The translations under genes and the position numbers were made by a program. From NCBI RefSeq assembly GCF_000763295.1, contig NZ_JRJE01000032.1, forward strand, positions 620,001 to 684,000: a stretch of 64,000 nt of DNA. Reading direction: 5' to 3'. The stretch's first letter is position 1. Every line of letters begins with the position of its first letter. This document shows positions 52,759-62,354 of this stretch, one piece after another. The notes beneath the pieces are model-generated. The model did not search any database. It was not told where the DNA came from and worked only from the letters and a program-made list of their open reading frames with translations. Origin of the DNA: Thalassospira australica. GTDB lineage: Bacteria > Pseudomonadota > Alphaproteobacteria > Rhodospirillales > Thalassospiraceae.

Positions 52759-53619
52759 ATGACTGCGCAACAAAGGATCGCTTTTCAGGGGATGCACGGT
52801 GCCTATTCCGATCAGGCAGCCCGTCGCGCCTTTCCGGGGGCCGCGACTGTTCCCTACAGAACCTTTGAAGGCGCCTTTAGCGCATTGGAAAATGGCGATG
52901 TCGATCTGGCGGTAATCCCGATTGACAACACGCTGGCCGGGCGTGTGGCCGATGTGCACCACATCCTGCCGGAATCGGGTGTGCATATTATCGGTGAAAC
53001 CTTCCTGCGCATTAACCATGCACTGGTTGCGGTACCGGGCACCAAGATCGAAGACATCAAGGAAATCCACAGCCACGTCCATGCGCTCGGCCAATGCCGC
53101 AAAATCCGCAAGGAACTTGGCGTAAATGCCGTGGTTGGTCCTGATACCGCAGGCTGTGCCAAGGAAGTCGCTGATCGCGGTGATAAATCAATTGCTGCCA
53201 TCGCCCCGGCCCTGGCGGCCGAGATTTATGGTCTTGATATCCTGCGCACCGAGGTCGAAGACGCCGCCCATAACACCACGCGCTTTATTGTCCTCGCGCG
53301 CGAACCGCTCAATATTGCCAATGACGGCACCCCGGTGGTGACAAGCTTTGTCTTTCGTGTGCGCAACGTGGCCGCCGCCCTTTATAAGGCACTGGGCGGT
53401 TTTGCCACCAATGGCATCAATATGACCAAGCTTGAAAGCTATATGGTCGAAGGCCACTTCACCGCGACCCAGTTCTTTGCCGAAGTCGAAGCCCACCCCG
53501 AACAGCTTGGCCTGCGCCATGCACTGGAAGAACTGCAATTCTTCTCGCATGAGGTCCGCATTCTTGGCGTTTATCCCGCACATTCTTTCCGCAAGGAAAA
53601 CAACCTTCCGGCGGAATAG
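52759..53619 (+). CDS. pheA: prephenate dehydratase
   Basis: 286 residues. Catalytic domain (about 5-185) with AFQGMHGAYSDQAARRAF and the TRF motif NTTRFIVLAR; ACT regulatory domain (about 200-275) with TSFVFRVRNVAAALYKALGGFA and NMTKLESYM, the phenylalanine-binding site. It makes phenylpyruvate for phenylalanine synthesis and should be inhibited by phenylalanine. There is no chorismate mutase fusion. It follows kdsB on the same strand; the lysR-type gene beyond converges on it with 13 bases between stops. Confidence 0.95.
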   Translation: MTAQQRIAFQGMHGAYSDQAARRAFPGAATVPYRTFEGAFSALENGDVDLAVIPIDNTLAGRVADVHHILPESGVHIIGETFLRINHALVAVPGTKIEDIKEIHSHVHALGQCRKIRKELGVNAVVGPDTAGCAKEVADRGDKSIAAIAPALAAEIYGLDILRTEVEDAAHNTTRFIVLAREPLNIANDGTPVVTSFVFRVRNVAAALYKALGGFATNGINMTKLESYMVEGHFTATQFFAEVEAHPEQLGLRHALEELQFFSHEVRILGVYPAHSFRKENNLPAE

Positions 53620-53632
53620 GCGTTTTCAGTCT

Positions 53633-54601
53633 TTAGTCGCGGGCAGATGCTGTTTCGGTTTCACGCCATTTCAGCATCCATGTGCGTACCTGATCGCAGG
53701 CCGCCTGGTTTTTGCCGTCACGCGGGCTGACCAGATAAAAGTCGCGTGTCCCGCGCAGGACATGACCAAAGGGTTGCACCAGCCGACCGGCGGCTAAATC
53801 CTGTTCGACCAGAAACCGACTGGCAAGCGCAATGCCTTGCCCGGACAAGGCGGCATCAATCGCCAGTGCCGTCTGGTTCAGCCGCACATTTTTGGGCGGG
53901 TCCGGGGTTTCATGCCCGAACACGGTTTTCAGATATTCCGGCCACAGATTGTGCGAGTCGTGAATAAGAACCAGCCGGTCAAGATCGCCAACGTTCAACC
54001 GGTCGGGGAAATTGCTCAGAAGCCCCGGGCTGCAAATCGCAACAATATCCTGTTTGAACAGCAAATCGGCCAGAAGCCCGGCTGCAAAGCTCGAACTGGT
54101 TTGGCGCACCGCCAGATCGACACCGTCAGAATGAAAATTTGATGCCTTTTCCGTTGCGACGATGCGCAATTCGATTTGCGGGTTCTCGGCTGCGAAATCC
54201 GATAGGCGCGGGATCAGCCATTTGGCCGCAAATGTTGGTGTGGTGCTGATGGTCAGATGCGTCGCCTGCGGCTGAAGTGTCCGGGTGGCCGTATGCATGA
54301 TGGCAAACGCCCGGCTGATTTCTGCGTGATAGCGATGCCCGTTTCCGGTGAGAGCCAATGTGCGCGGCAACCGGTCAAACAGTTTCAGCCCAAGATAGGC
54401 CTCCAGGCCACGTATATGCTGGGCCACGGCCCCTTGAGTCACGCCAAGTTCTTCTGCCGCAATCCGGAAATTCAAATGACGTCCCGCCGCATCAAAGGCA
54501 CGCAGGGCATTTAACGGCGGGAGCGGTTTGTCTGAGTCATTTATCAATAGTTTTTCTACACCATCAACGTCGAAATTCTGATTGGTCGAAATTGCAATCA
54601 C
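53633..54601 (-). CDS. LysR-family transcriptional regulator (GcvA-like)
   Basis: 322 residues from GTG 54601, chosen because AGGA lies six bases upstream; an open TTG at 54640 and a TTG at 54547 are alternatives. Family similarity begins at PLPPLNALRAFDAAGR and the helix-turn-helix EELGVTQGAVAQHIRGLEAY, so the first about 35 residues are a non-conserved extension. The effector domain runs to the end. It is divergent from an SDR gene only 62 bases away, its probable target. Confidence 0.88.
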   Translation of the reverse strand: MIAISTNQNFDVDGVEKLLINDSDKPLPPLNALRAFDAAGRHLNFRIAAEELGVTQGAVAQHIRGLEAYLGLKLFDRLPRTLALTGNGHRYHAEISRAFAIMHTATRTLQPQATHLTISTTPTFAAKWLIPRLSDFAAENPQIELRIVATEKASNFHSDGVDLAVRQTSSSFAAGLLADLLFKQDIVAICSPGLLSNFPDRLNVGDLDRLVLIHDSHNLWPEYLKTVFGHETPDPPKNVRLNQTALAIDAALSGQGIALASRFLVEQDLAAGRLVQPFGHVLRGTRDFYLVSPRDGKNQAACDQVRTWMLKWRETETASARD

Positions 54602-54663
54602 CCCATATCCTAAGTGTAACAGAGTTTCCCGATGCGACAATCTCGCAGATAAAAGGAGTCGTC

Positions 54664-55368
54664 ATGACAGTAGAAAAAGTAGCCCTGATCACCGCAGGCG
54701 GTAGCGGTATGGGTGCGGATGCCGCACGTAAATTGGCTGACGATGGCTACAAGGTCGCCATCCTGTCCTCGTCGGGCAAGGGCGAAGCCCTGGCCGCCGA
54801 GCTTGGCGGGATCGGTGTGACCGGCTCGAACCAGTCAAATGATGATCTGCAAAAGCTGGTCGATCTGGCGATGGAAAAATGGGGCCGGATTGATGTGCTG
54901 GTCAATTCCGCCGGGCATGGCCCGCGCAAGGCGGTGCTGGATCTGACCGATGATGATTGGCACACCGGCATGGATGTTTATTTCCTCAATGCCGTGCGTC
55001 CGGCCCGGATGGTAACCCCGATCATGCAAAAGCAGGGCGGTGGCGTGATCATCAATATCTCGACCTTTGCGGCCTTTGAGCCCGATCCGGTATTTCCGAC
55101 ATCTGGCGTTTTCCGTGCCGGGCTTGCGGCCTTTACCAAACTGTTTGCCGATAAATATGCGCCTGAGAACATCCGTATGAACAATGTTCTTCCCGGCTTT
55201 ATCGACAGTCTGCCCGAAACCGATGAACGTCGTGACCGGGTGCCGATGGGACGCTACGGCAAAAGCGAGGAAATCGCCGCCACCATTGCTTTCCTTGCCT
55301 CTGACGGGGCAGGCTATATTACCGGTCAGAACCTTCGCGTGGATGGCGGCATCACCCGCTCCGTCTGA
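54664..55368 (+). CDS. atypical short-chain dehydrogenase/reductase
   Basis: 234 residues. Cofactor motif TAGGSGMGADAARKLA (about 10-25), NSAGHGP (about 81) and the catalytic serine in NISTFAAF (S133) are present, but the Y-x3-K pair is replaced: the aligned stretch PTSGVFRAGLAAFTK has serine (S147) and arginine (R151). A C-terminal GRYGKSEEIAATIAFLASDGAGYITGQNLRVDGG is standard SDR. It belongs to a diverged group whose chemistry may differ. AAAGGAG precedes the ATG at 54664; longer reading frames upstream run into the lysR gene. Divergent LysR likely regulates it. Confidence 0.88.
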   Translation: MTVEKVALITAGGSGMGADAARKLADDGYKVAILSSSGKGEALAAELGGIGVTGSNQSNDDLQKLVDLAMEKWGRIDVLVNSAGHGPRKAVLDLTDDDWHTGMDVYFLNAVRPARMVTPIMQKQGGGVIINISTFAAFEPDPVFPTSGVFRAGLAAFTKLFADKYAPENIRMNNVLPGFIDSLPETDERRDRVPMGRYGKSEEIAATIAFLASDGAGYITGQNLRVDGGITRSV

Positions 55369-55524
55369 TCAGATAATCTTGCACCTATCCCGGTTTGACC
55401 GGTAGCCAACCTTAAAAATGACAGGCAATGCCGTTTGTTTGGCGTTGCCTGTTTGGGTGTGATCGCATCTTGTTTTATCGACGATGATGCGGGATCAAAC
55501 CATTTGATAAGAACAGTCTGTGAA

Positions 55525-56445
55525 ATGAAAACAATTGCCTATTTTGCCTTTGTCTTGCTCGGTGTGATCTGGGGAAGCAACTTCATCTTCATGAAATGGG
55601 CAGCCGAATACATTACCCCGCAACAAGTTGCCTTTTTGCGGGTGGTCTTCGGGTTTATACCGTTATTGGTTTTTGCTGTGATCCGTGGCGAAATCCGCCT
55701 TCGTGATATGCGCCATATCCATCATTTCGTGGTGATGGCGCTGTTGGCGACGGCAATTTACTATTTCGCCTTTGCCAAGGGGGCGGCACTTTTGCTTTCG
55801 AGTGTCGCCGGAATGCTCAGCGGTGCCATTCCGCTTTTCACTTTTGTAACTGCCTTGCTGTTCCTGCGCGAAGAACGGTCGACACCCAAATCGCTCACCG
55901 GGTTGGCTTTGGGCTTTGCCGGGGTCGTTCTGATTGCCCGTCCCTGGCAGCTTGATGGTGCCCAGATGGCAGATGGCGGGGTCAGTCTGGTCGGTACGGC
56001 CTATATGGTTGCCGGGGCGCTTAGTGTCGGTTGTTCATTTGTTTATGCCCGCAAATTCATAACGCCACTCAAACTGTCTGCGGTGTCACTTTCGACTTAT
56101 CAGATTGGTATCGCGACGCTGATCTTTGCCGTCGCCACGGATTACACAAACATCGACCTCGTGTTTTCCGATCCAAAAGCCGCTTGGGGGCTTGTGGTCG
56201 GGCTGGGCATTCTGGGCACCGGCCTGGCATATATTCTGTATTATTTCATTGTTGCGAAGCTCGGTGCCATGGCGGCTTCGGGGGTGACCTATCTGCCGCC
56301 ATTGGTGGCAATGGCGGTCGGGGGCGTTCTGGTCGGGGAACCGATTGCCATGCTTGATGTCTTTGCAATGATTGCGATTTTGATTGGTGTCTTCCTGCAA
56401 CAAACGGGCAAACGGATTGTCCCTGTCTCAAAAAAAGGTGTCTGA
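55525..56445 (+). CDS. EamA-family (DMT) transporter
   Basis: 306 residues, ten helices. MKTIAYFAFVLLGVIWGSNFIFMKWA begins as standard EamA (IWGSNF), and the second repeat is VSLVGTAYMVAGALSVG onward. The ATG at 55525 is chosen because the preceding 30 codons are not family-like, though no good ribosome site is visible. Fourth DMT protein in the window. A hairpin terminator follows after 70 bases. Confidence 0.9.
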   Translation: MKTIAYFAFVLLGVIWGSNFIFMKWAAEYITPQQVAFLRVVFGFIPLLVFAVIRGEIRLRDMRHIHHFVVMALLATAIYYFAFAKGAALLLSSVAGMLSGAIPLFTFVTALLFLREERSTPKSLTGLALGFAGVVLIARPWQLDGAQMADGGVSLVGTAYMVAGALSVGCSFVYARKFITPLKLSAVSLSTYQIGIATLIFAVATDYTNIDLVFSDPKAAWGLVVGLGILGTGLAYILYYFIVAKLGAMAASGVTYLPPLVAMAVGGVLVGEPIAMLDVFAMIAILIGVFLQQTGKRIVPVSKKGV

Positions 56446-56517
56446 AAATCAGGTTGCCTTATCTGGGGATGGCAAAAGCCATCAGGGGGCAGTTTCGGGG
56501 ACTGATGAACAAAGACA

Positions 56518-56552
56518 AAAGGCCGGACATTGGAATGTCCGGCCTTTCTTTT
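56518..56552. terminator. strong bidirectional terminator
   Basis: GGCCGGACATT (56521-56531) pairs with AATGTCCGGCC (56534-56544), flanked by AAA and TTTCTTTTT. It separates the EamA gene from the converging chemotaxis receptor gene. Confidence 0.85.
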
Positions 56553-56574
56553 TCATTGTGGCGAAAAAAGCGGC

Positions 56575-58245
56575 TTAGCTTTCAGCCTGCTTTTTCAAAT
56601 CACCCGAGAAACGCTGAATGATCTGGCTCAGCTCGGCCGAACGATCGGAAAGTTCGGCCGAGGCCGATTTCAGTTCTTCCGCATCTTCGGTCGTGCGTTG
56701 TGCATTCGTCATCGTCTCATCAACGCTATAGGAAATCTGTTTCACGCCATCCGCACTGCGATTCGCATTGCCCGAGATTTCCTGTGTTGCTGCACCTTGC
56801 TGTTCAATGGCGGCTGCAATCGCGGTGGAGGCCCCGCGCACCTGTTCGATGGTTTCCGAAACACGTGAAATGCCGGTTACAGCGCGTTCGGTGCCATCAA
56901 CGATATCGTTGATCTGGGCCGCGATCTCGTCGGTTGCCTTTGCTGTCTGTGTGGCAAGGTTCTTGACCTCGTTGGCAACAACAGCAAAGCCTTTCCCGGC
57001 TTCGCCCGCACGGGCGGCTTCGATGGTGGCATTCAGTGCAAGCAGATTGGTTTGACCGGCAATGTCATTGATCAGACCAATGATTTCCTTGATCTTTTCT
57101 ACCGTCTCGGACAGGCCAGCGACATCGTTTGATGCGCTCTGGCTTTCATCGGTTGCCCGTTCGACCGTATTGGACATCTGCGAAATCTGGACATTGATTT
57201 CCGTGATTGACGATGACAGCTCCTCGGTGGCGGCTGCAACCGCATCGACATTTTCTGAAACGCTTCCTGCTGCCGTTGCCGCTTGCTGGCTCTGTCCGAG
57301 AATACCGTCGGCATTATGGGCCATGCTGATCGCCAGATCATTGCTGCGTGCAACCGAACTGTTAAGTGCGCTGGCAATGCTGCCGACTCCCGTTTCGAGT
57401 TTTTCGGCAATCGAACGGATACTCGCGCGTCGTTCTTCTTCTGCCTTTTGTTTTTGAACCGCGGCATCGGCTTCAAGTTGCTGGGCCTGTGCCGACTTGT
57501 CACGCAGGGCAAGAATCCCGCTTGCCATATCGTTGATTTCAACGAATCGGGACTCGGTTTCGACCGCAGTCTTGTAATCACCATCGGCAATGGCGCGGAT
57601 GCTGTCGTTAAGCTGCACGATGCTGCGGGTTATGCGCGTACCCACAAGCCAGGACAAAACCCCGGCAATGACAATCGCGATGAATGAAATAATGGCGATG
57701 TTCTGAATGACAGAGGCAAATTCTGACGCGACATCATCCATATATACACCGGCACCCATGGCCCAGTTCCATTCAGGGATCGGGCGCACATAGGCGGCCT
57801 TTTCGATCAGCCTGTCGCCTTCGCCGGGTTTTTTGGTTTCATAGGTAATAATGCCGCCACCGTCCTTGGCGGTTTTGACAATCATAGTGCGGACTTTGCT
57901 GTCCGGGTTGCATTTGCCAACATCTTCCGGGCTTAGCGGGTCAAGCACCATGCAGTGGCTGTAATCGGTGGCATAGATATAGTTTTCACCGTCAAAGCGA
58001 TATTGATCAAGAATGCCAAGGGCCGCAGCCTGGGCCTCCTCGACAGTCATTTCACCGTTTTGGGCTTTCGAAATATAGGTATTAACAATCGAAACCGCGC
58101 CTTCGGTCAGGTGCGAAATCTGTTCATATTTCGCGGTGCGCAGGCTGGATTGATAATTCAGCGCGACAGTGAAAATGATCGCAAGCAAGGTCAAAAGGCA
58201 AATTGCCGGGATTGAAAAAATCCCTGTTACAACACGAAACCGCAT
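56575..58245 (-). CDS. methyl-accepting chemotaxis protein with single Cache domain
   Basis: 556 residues. TM1 about 8-28, periplasmic Cache domain about 35-180 ([31 protein letters not shown], the sCache type), TM2 about 188-208, HAMP about 208-262 and a coiled signalling domain to the end. The hairpin tip reads [27 protein letters not shown], with CheA/CheW contact residues. There is no C-terminal CheR-binding pentapeptide. It should bind a small organic acid or similar in the periplasm. No che genes are adjacent. Confidence 0.94.
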   Translation of the reverse strand: MRFRVVTGIFSIPAICLLTLLAIIFTVALNYQSSLRTAKYEQISHLTEGAVSIVNTYISKAQNGEMTVEEAQAAALGILDQYRFDGENYIYATDYSHCMVLDPLSPEDVGKCNPDSKVRTMIVKTAKDGGGIITYETKKPGEGDRLIEKAAYVRPIPEWNWAMGAGVYMDDVASEFASVIQNIAIISFIAIVIAGVLSWLVGTRITRSIVQLNDSIRAIADGDYKTAVETESRFVEINDMASGILALRDKSAQAQQLEADAAVQKQKAEEERRASIRSIAEKLETGVGSIASALNSSVARSNDLAISMAHNADGILGQSQQAATAAGSVSENVDAVAAATEELSSSITEINVQISQMSNTVERATDESQSASNDVAGLSETVEKIKEIIGLINDIAGQTNLLALNATIEAARAGEAGKGFAVVANEVKNLATQTAKATDEIAAQINDIVDGTERAVTGISRVSETIEQVRGASTAIAAAIEQQGAATQEISGNANRSADGVKQISYSVDETMTNAQRTTEDAEELKSASAELSDRSAELSQIIQRFSGDLKKQAES

Positions 58246-58625
58246 GGTTATCCCCTTATAAGCGATTGTGACGTCTATGTTATTAGCAACCTATGGGCGT
58301 TAAATTGGTTAACGATTCAGGATATTTTTCCGTTTACGGCGTTTTTGCATGGCTGATGGGCGTCGGCTTTGATTGACTTATTGTTCAGGCACCTGTATCA
58401 CCCGGCTCATTCCTTCGCTTGCAAAGACAGAATCAGCTGTCAGGAACTGTATGAAAAGGCGAGGGCGGCTCTGGCGTGATGACGTTGGGGCCTCACATCA
58501 TTTGCCTCTCATGCAGGGTCCGACGCAGTGGCTGTTCTTTGCCGCGCACCGGTCTTGACTGCGTTTTGAGCAGGCTCACCAGGCGTTAACATGTCGCCGA
58601 CCGGATAAACGAAGGACTTTCCTTT
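58246..58625. other. intergenic region between chemotaxis receptor and helicase genes
   Basis: 380 bases serving two divergent genes. AAGGA nine bases before the helicase ATG is the only clear element. The length allows a structured leader for the helicase mRNA, as in cold-shock helicases, but I see no strong fold by eye. Confidence 0.45.
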
Positions 58626-60425
58626 ATGACCGATTTTAATGGGCTCAACCTTATCGAGCCCCTGCTGCGTAATGTTGAAGCTACCGGTTTCACGGCGCCG
58701 ACCGAAATTCAGGCCGCCACGATCCCGGCCCTTCTCGAAGGCAAGGACCTGATGGGTATTTCCCATACGGGTGGCGGTAAAACAGCCGCATTCTGCCTTC
58801 CGTTGCTGCAGCGCCTTGCTGAAAATCCGCAACGTCCCAAGCCGGGTCAGCCGCGCGCAGTCATTCTTGCGCCGACCCGCGAACTGGCAACCCAGATTGG
58901 CCAGTGCCTGCGTGATTTCAAAAAAGGCATCCGCCTGTTTTCTTCTGTTGTCTTTGGCGGCTCCCCGATGGGCCCGCAGATTCAGGAACTGCGCCGTGGC
59001 GTTGATATCCTGGTTGCGACCCCGGGCCGTCTGCTTGACCACATGTCGCGTAACACGGTGCGTTTCGACGATGTCGAAGTCTTCATCCTTGATGAAGCTG
59101 ACCGTATGCTCGACATGGGCTTCTCCGAAGATGTTCTGACCGTTGCTGAATTGCTGCCGAACAATCACCAGACGGTGATGTTCTCGGCAACCATGCCGGC
59201 CGAAGTCAAACATCTGACCGACCGTCTTCTCAAAGACCCGGTCAAGGTTGAAACCGCACCGCAGGCAAGTGTCACCGAACGTGTGACCCAGGTTGGCATG
59301 TTCGTGAAACGTCACGACAAGACCAAGCTTCTGGTTCAGATTCTCAACCGTGATGACACCGACCGCGTTCTGGTCTTTACCAAAACCAAGGCCGATGCCG
59401 ACGAACTGTCGTTCCAGCTGCGCGATGAAGGCATTGATAGCGATGCCATCCATGGCGACAAACAGCAACGCATCCGTCAGAAAATCCTGCGCAACTTCCG
59501 CAATGGCCGTTTCCCGGTGCTGATTGCGACCGATGTCGCTGCACGTGGTATCGACGTTCCGGGCATTACCCACGTTGTGAACTATGATCTGCCCCAAGAT
59601 GCGGACAGCTACGTTCACCGTATCGGTCGTACCGGTCGTGGCAGTGCCGAAGGTATCGCAATTTCGTTCTGTGAACCGCGCGACATTCGTTTGCTGCGCA
59701 ACATCGAACGCCTGATCAAACAGGATGTCGCTATCGACGAAGATCACGAATTCCATGCAGCACCCCCGCCCCGTTCATTCGGTGGCGGTGGTCGCGGTCG
59801 TGGTGGCCGTGACGGTGGTCGTGGCTTCGGCGGCGGCGGTCGCGGTGGTTTTGGCGGCCGTGATGGTGGTCGTGGTCGTGGTGGCTTCGGCGGTGGTCGT
59901 GATGGCGGTCGCGATGGTGCCCGTGGCGATTCCCGTGACGGTGGTCGCGGTCGTGGTTTCGGCGGCCCGCGTGATGGTGGCCGTGATGGCGCCCGCGTAG
60001 AAGGTGATCGCGCTGCACGCAGTTTCGGTGGTCGTGACGGTGCGCGTGGCGACAGTCGCGATGGTGCACGTCGTGATTTCAATGATCGTCCGCGTCGTGA
60101 TGGCGGTGATTTCCGCAAACCGCGCTTTGACAATGATGACCGCGCACCGCGTGGCGATCGTGAAGAGCGCAATGGTGGTGGCCGTGGTGGCAACTTCCGC
60201 CCCCGTGGTGAAGGTGGCAACCGTGATCAGCGCGACGGCGGCAACCGCGACGAGCGTCGCTTTGCAGACAAGCCGCGTGGTGGTGGCAACTTCCGTGGCC
60301 GTGATGGCGGTCGCGATGGGGGCCGTGATGGTGCGCGTCGTGACTTCAATGACCGTCCGCGTCGTACCGAAGGCCGCAACGAAAACCGGGGTGGCAATCA
60401 GGGCATGAAGCGTCGCTCTGCCTAA
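58626..60425 (+). CDS. DEAD-box RNA helicase with long Arg/Gly/Asp-rich tail (RhlE-like)
   Basis: 599 residues. The helicase core (about 1-375) carries Q motif GFTAPTEIQ, motif I HTGGGKT, DEAD as LDEADRMLDMGF, SAT as FSATMP, and motif VI HRIGRTGR. Residues about 380-599 are a repetitive RGG/RDGGRDGARG tail of over 200 residues that should bind RNA and may drive condensate formation. Such enzymes remodel rRNA or mRNA and join the degradosome. The tail DNA is a string of near-repeats, so long antisense frames exist but are not genes. Divergent from the chemotaxis receptor. Confidence 0.94.
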   Translation: MTDFNGLNLIEPLLRNVEATGFTAPTEIQAATIPALLEGKDLMGISHTGGGKTAAFCLPLLQRLAENPQRPKPGQPRAVILAPTRELATQIGQCLRDFKKGIRLFSSVVFGGSPMGPQIQELRRGVDILVATPGRLLDHMSRNTVRFDDVEVFILDEADRMLDMGFSEDVLTVAELLPNNHQTVMFSATMPAEVKHLTDRLLKDPVKVETAPQASVTERVTQVGMFVKRHDKTKLLVQILNRDDTDRVLVFTKTKADADELSFQLRDEGIDSDAIHGDKQQRIRQKILRNFRNGRFPVLIATDVAARGIDVPGITHVVNYDLPQDADSYVHRIGRTGRGSAEGIAISFCEPRDIRLLRNIERLIKQDVAIDEDHEFHAAPPPRSFGGGGRGRGGRDGGRGFGGGGRGGFGGRDGGRGRGGFGGGRDGGRDGARGDSRDGGRGRGFGGPRDGGRDGARVEGDRAARSFGGRDGARGDSRDGARRDFNDRPRRDGGDFRKPRFDNDDRAPRGDREERNGGGRGGNFRPRGEGGNRDQRDGGNRDERRFADKPRGGGNFRGRDGGRDGGRDGARRDFNDRPRRTEGRNENRGGNQGMKRRSA

Positions 60426-60486
60426 CACCATATGACCGGCAGTTTGGCCCTTTGGGCCGGGCTGCTGTCGCCAGATGATTTTCAGA

Positions 60487-60518
60487 AGAGCCGGTTGTAT
60501 CAAACCGGCTCTTTTGCT
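60487..60518 (+). terminator. rho-independent terminator after helicase
   Basis: AGAGCCGGTT pairs with AACCGGCTCT (from 60488 and to 60512) with a short loop GTATCA, then TTTTGCTTTTTG. Confidence 0.85.
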
Positions 60519-60666
60519 TTTTGACGTGCTTTGATGCCGCGACGTCTATAACATTCGGTTAGAATATTTTCGGATTTCCTATTCTTAAGGTGGATGTTTC
60601 GCTGCGCCACACCACATCTAAAGTGGTCTGCATTTCAGATTTGGACTGAAAGGAAAGTTTACCTTC

Positions 60667-61497
60667 ATGAAGGTGATGAAGATCATCCTGACTGCGGCAC
60701 TGTCATGGGCGTTTGGCGCTGCTGGCGCATCTGCCCAGCACGGCGCAGGGGATTTTACGCTGAATGCGGATGGATCGCGTGACTGCACTCAGTTGCTGGC
60801 GTCGGGCAATCCGGACTACCCGCCTTATCTTTGGATCTCAAAAGACGGACGCACTCTTGAAGGTGCGGCAGCGGACTTTCTTGCCCGCGTTGGCGAGCGT
60901 GCCGGTATTGATATCAAAGTGATCAATGCCGGTAACTGGGGCCGTGTGCAGCACAATATGCGCGAAGGCACGCTTGATCTGATTGCCGGGGCCTTCTTTA
61001 CCTTGCCGCGTCTGGAATACATGGATTATTTCTACCCGCCGTTTCAGGGAACGCGCACGGTCATCTGGACGCGTGACAATCTTGATCTGAAGTATCAGCG
61101 ATGGTCCGACCTGAAAGGTATCGGGGGCCTTACCGTAATCAACAACAGTTTTGGTCAGGCCTTTGACAGTTACGCAGAAGAAAACCTGTCGATTACCGAA
61201 GTGCCCAGTCTTGCACAGGGGCTTGGTATGCTGGCTCGCAGCCGGGCGGAATATCTAATCTACGAAGAATTCCCCGGCAAGGCATACGCGGCCCGCGAAG
61301 GCATTACCAATATCCGCAGCTACGGCACCCCGGTCAGCGAGGAAGACCTTCATCTCACCATGTCGCACAAATCGGCCTGCAATACCGGCGAGTTGCGCGG
61401 CAAGATTGCACGTGCCGTGTTCGAACTGGTAAGCGAAAACGCGATGCAAGAAATGCTCGAAGCCAATATCGAGCGCTGGGGTGACAACACCAACTAG
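60667..61497 (+). CDS. periplasmic solute-binding protein family 3 (amino acid type)
   Basis: 276 residues with a signal peptide (MKVMKIILTAALSWAFGAAG, cleavage near ASAQ). SBP_bac_3 fold: GNPDYPPYLW at the start, DFLARVGERAGIDIKVI, the strand swap LDLIAGAFFTLPRLEYMDYFYPP and the C-terminal helix. No ABC permease or ATPase gene is adjacent, so it may be an orphan binding protein or a sensor. Similar solitary SBP_bac_3 proteins are common in these bacteria. An alternative ATG lies three codons downstream. Confidence 0.9.
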   Translation: MKVMKIILTAALSWAFGAAGASAQHGAGDFTLNADGSRDCTQLLASGNPDYPPYLWISKDGRTLEGAAADFLARVGERAGIDIKVINAGNWGRVQHNMREGTLDLIAGAFFTLPRLEYMDYFYPPFQGTRTVIWTRDNLDLKYQRWSDLKGIGGLTVINNSFGQAFDSYAEENLSITEVPSLAQGLGMLARSRAEYLIYEEFPGKAYAAREGITNIRSYGTPVSEEDLHLTMSHKSACNTGELRGKIARAVFELVSENAMQEMLEANIERWGDNTN

Positions 61498-61829
61498 GCT
61501 GTCTGTTCTTTGACGCCGTCTTCATCGGAGGCACCTTTTCGCGCGCCAGCCCCCCGTTTCCCCGTTTCGCTGTCTCGCTGTCTCGCCGCCAACCTGGCCT
61601 CAGTCTCACTGTCGGCCGCCCCTTGGTCATGTCGGCCCAAGCAGGTTTTCAGCGCCGGAAACATGCGGTCGTTGGCTGTTCATCCCATGGCTTTTGCAAG
61701 CTTTCGGGAATAAAGTGGTATCGCGATGCGGATTTAATTTGACGTTAACGTTAACGTCAACTACAAGGGAGTCGCTTCAAATCACGGTGCGTTCACAATG
61801 ACCGTGCCGATTTTTGTCAGGATCGCTTC
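61498..61829. other. intergenic region with a perfect palindrome
   Basis: 332 bases. TCGCTGTC repeats occur around 61566-61582. The palindrome at 61739-61760 is the main signal (separate entry). No credible gene. Confidence 0.5.
61739..61760. promoter_or_regulatory. 22-bp perfect palindrome upstream of acyl-CoA degradation genes
   Basis: Half-site TTGACGTTAAC followed by its exact complement GTTAACGTCAA. It lies 70 bases before the thioesterase start. TTGACG at its left end with TACAAG at 61762-61767 gives a 17-base spacer, so it overlaps a possible promoter. It resembles, from memory, the site of LiuR, the MerR-type regulator of leucine and isovalerate degradation; since an isovaleryl-CoA dehydrogenase gene follows, this fits, but the regulator is not in the window. 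Confidence 0.6.
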
Positions 61830-62294
61830 ATGGCCGCGTTTGAACCGCAAAATCCCGATTACAATGCCGAAGTGCGCAAACGCTTCGCCCAGCAACCCTA
61901 TAATATGTCCATCGGGGCGGAAGTTTCCGATGTGCAGCCCGGCCGGGTCGAAGTGATCTTGCCAGCACGCGATGACCTTCTTCAGCACAATGGCTATTTC
62001 CACGGCGGTCTGATTGCGGGTCTTGCTGATATCGCCGGTGGTTTCGCCGGCTGGAGTCTGGTTGAGGCCGATCAGGGCATGCTGACAATCGAATATAAGC
62101 TCAACATCGTTGCACCGGGCTTGGGGGATCATCTGCGGGCGGTTGGCGAAGTTGTTTCACGCGGTCGGTCGATCATTGTCACCCGCATTGATGTCTTTGG
62201 TATGAGGAATGAGAATTCGGTTCTCTGTGCCACCTCGCTTCAGACGCTCAAGGTCATGAAGCTTCCATCGGAATTATTAAGTGATGCTGCATAA
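61830..62294 (+). CDS. PaaI-family hotdog acyl-CoA thioesterase
   Basis: 154 residues. Hotdog fold with HNGYFHGGLIAGLADIAGG (about 52-70), the PaaI-type active-site helix with the HGG and aspartate. It would hydrolyse acyl-CoA or aryl-CoA thioesters, perhaps to recover CoA when intermediates accumulate. AGGA lies seven bases before the ATG. First gene of a likely operon with the acyl-CoA dehydrogenase 60 bases downstream. Substrate unknown. Confidence 0.92.
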   Translation: MAAFEPQNPDYNAEVRKRFAQQPYNMSIGAEVSDVQPGRVEVILPARDDLLQHNGYFHGGLIAGLADIAGGFAGWSLVEADQGMLTIEYKLNIVAPGLGDHLRAVGEVVSRGRSIIVTRIDVFGMRNENSVLCATSLQTLKVMKLPSELLSDAA

Positions 62295-62354
62295 TCGCAG
62301 GGATTATTCACTTTTATCAAATAACCAAACAGCACTCAGGGCAGGATAATCACC

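Noticed and set aside
58509..59756. 415-codon minus-strand frame opposite the helicase
   Set aside because: Lies antisense to conserved helicase motifs and has no recognisable domain or ribosome site.
59744..60503. Low-complexity frames (Thr/Ala, Arg/Pro/Ser, His/Arg) opposite or shifted against the helicase tail
   Set aside because: They arise from the repetitive codons of the RGG tail and are not genes.
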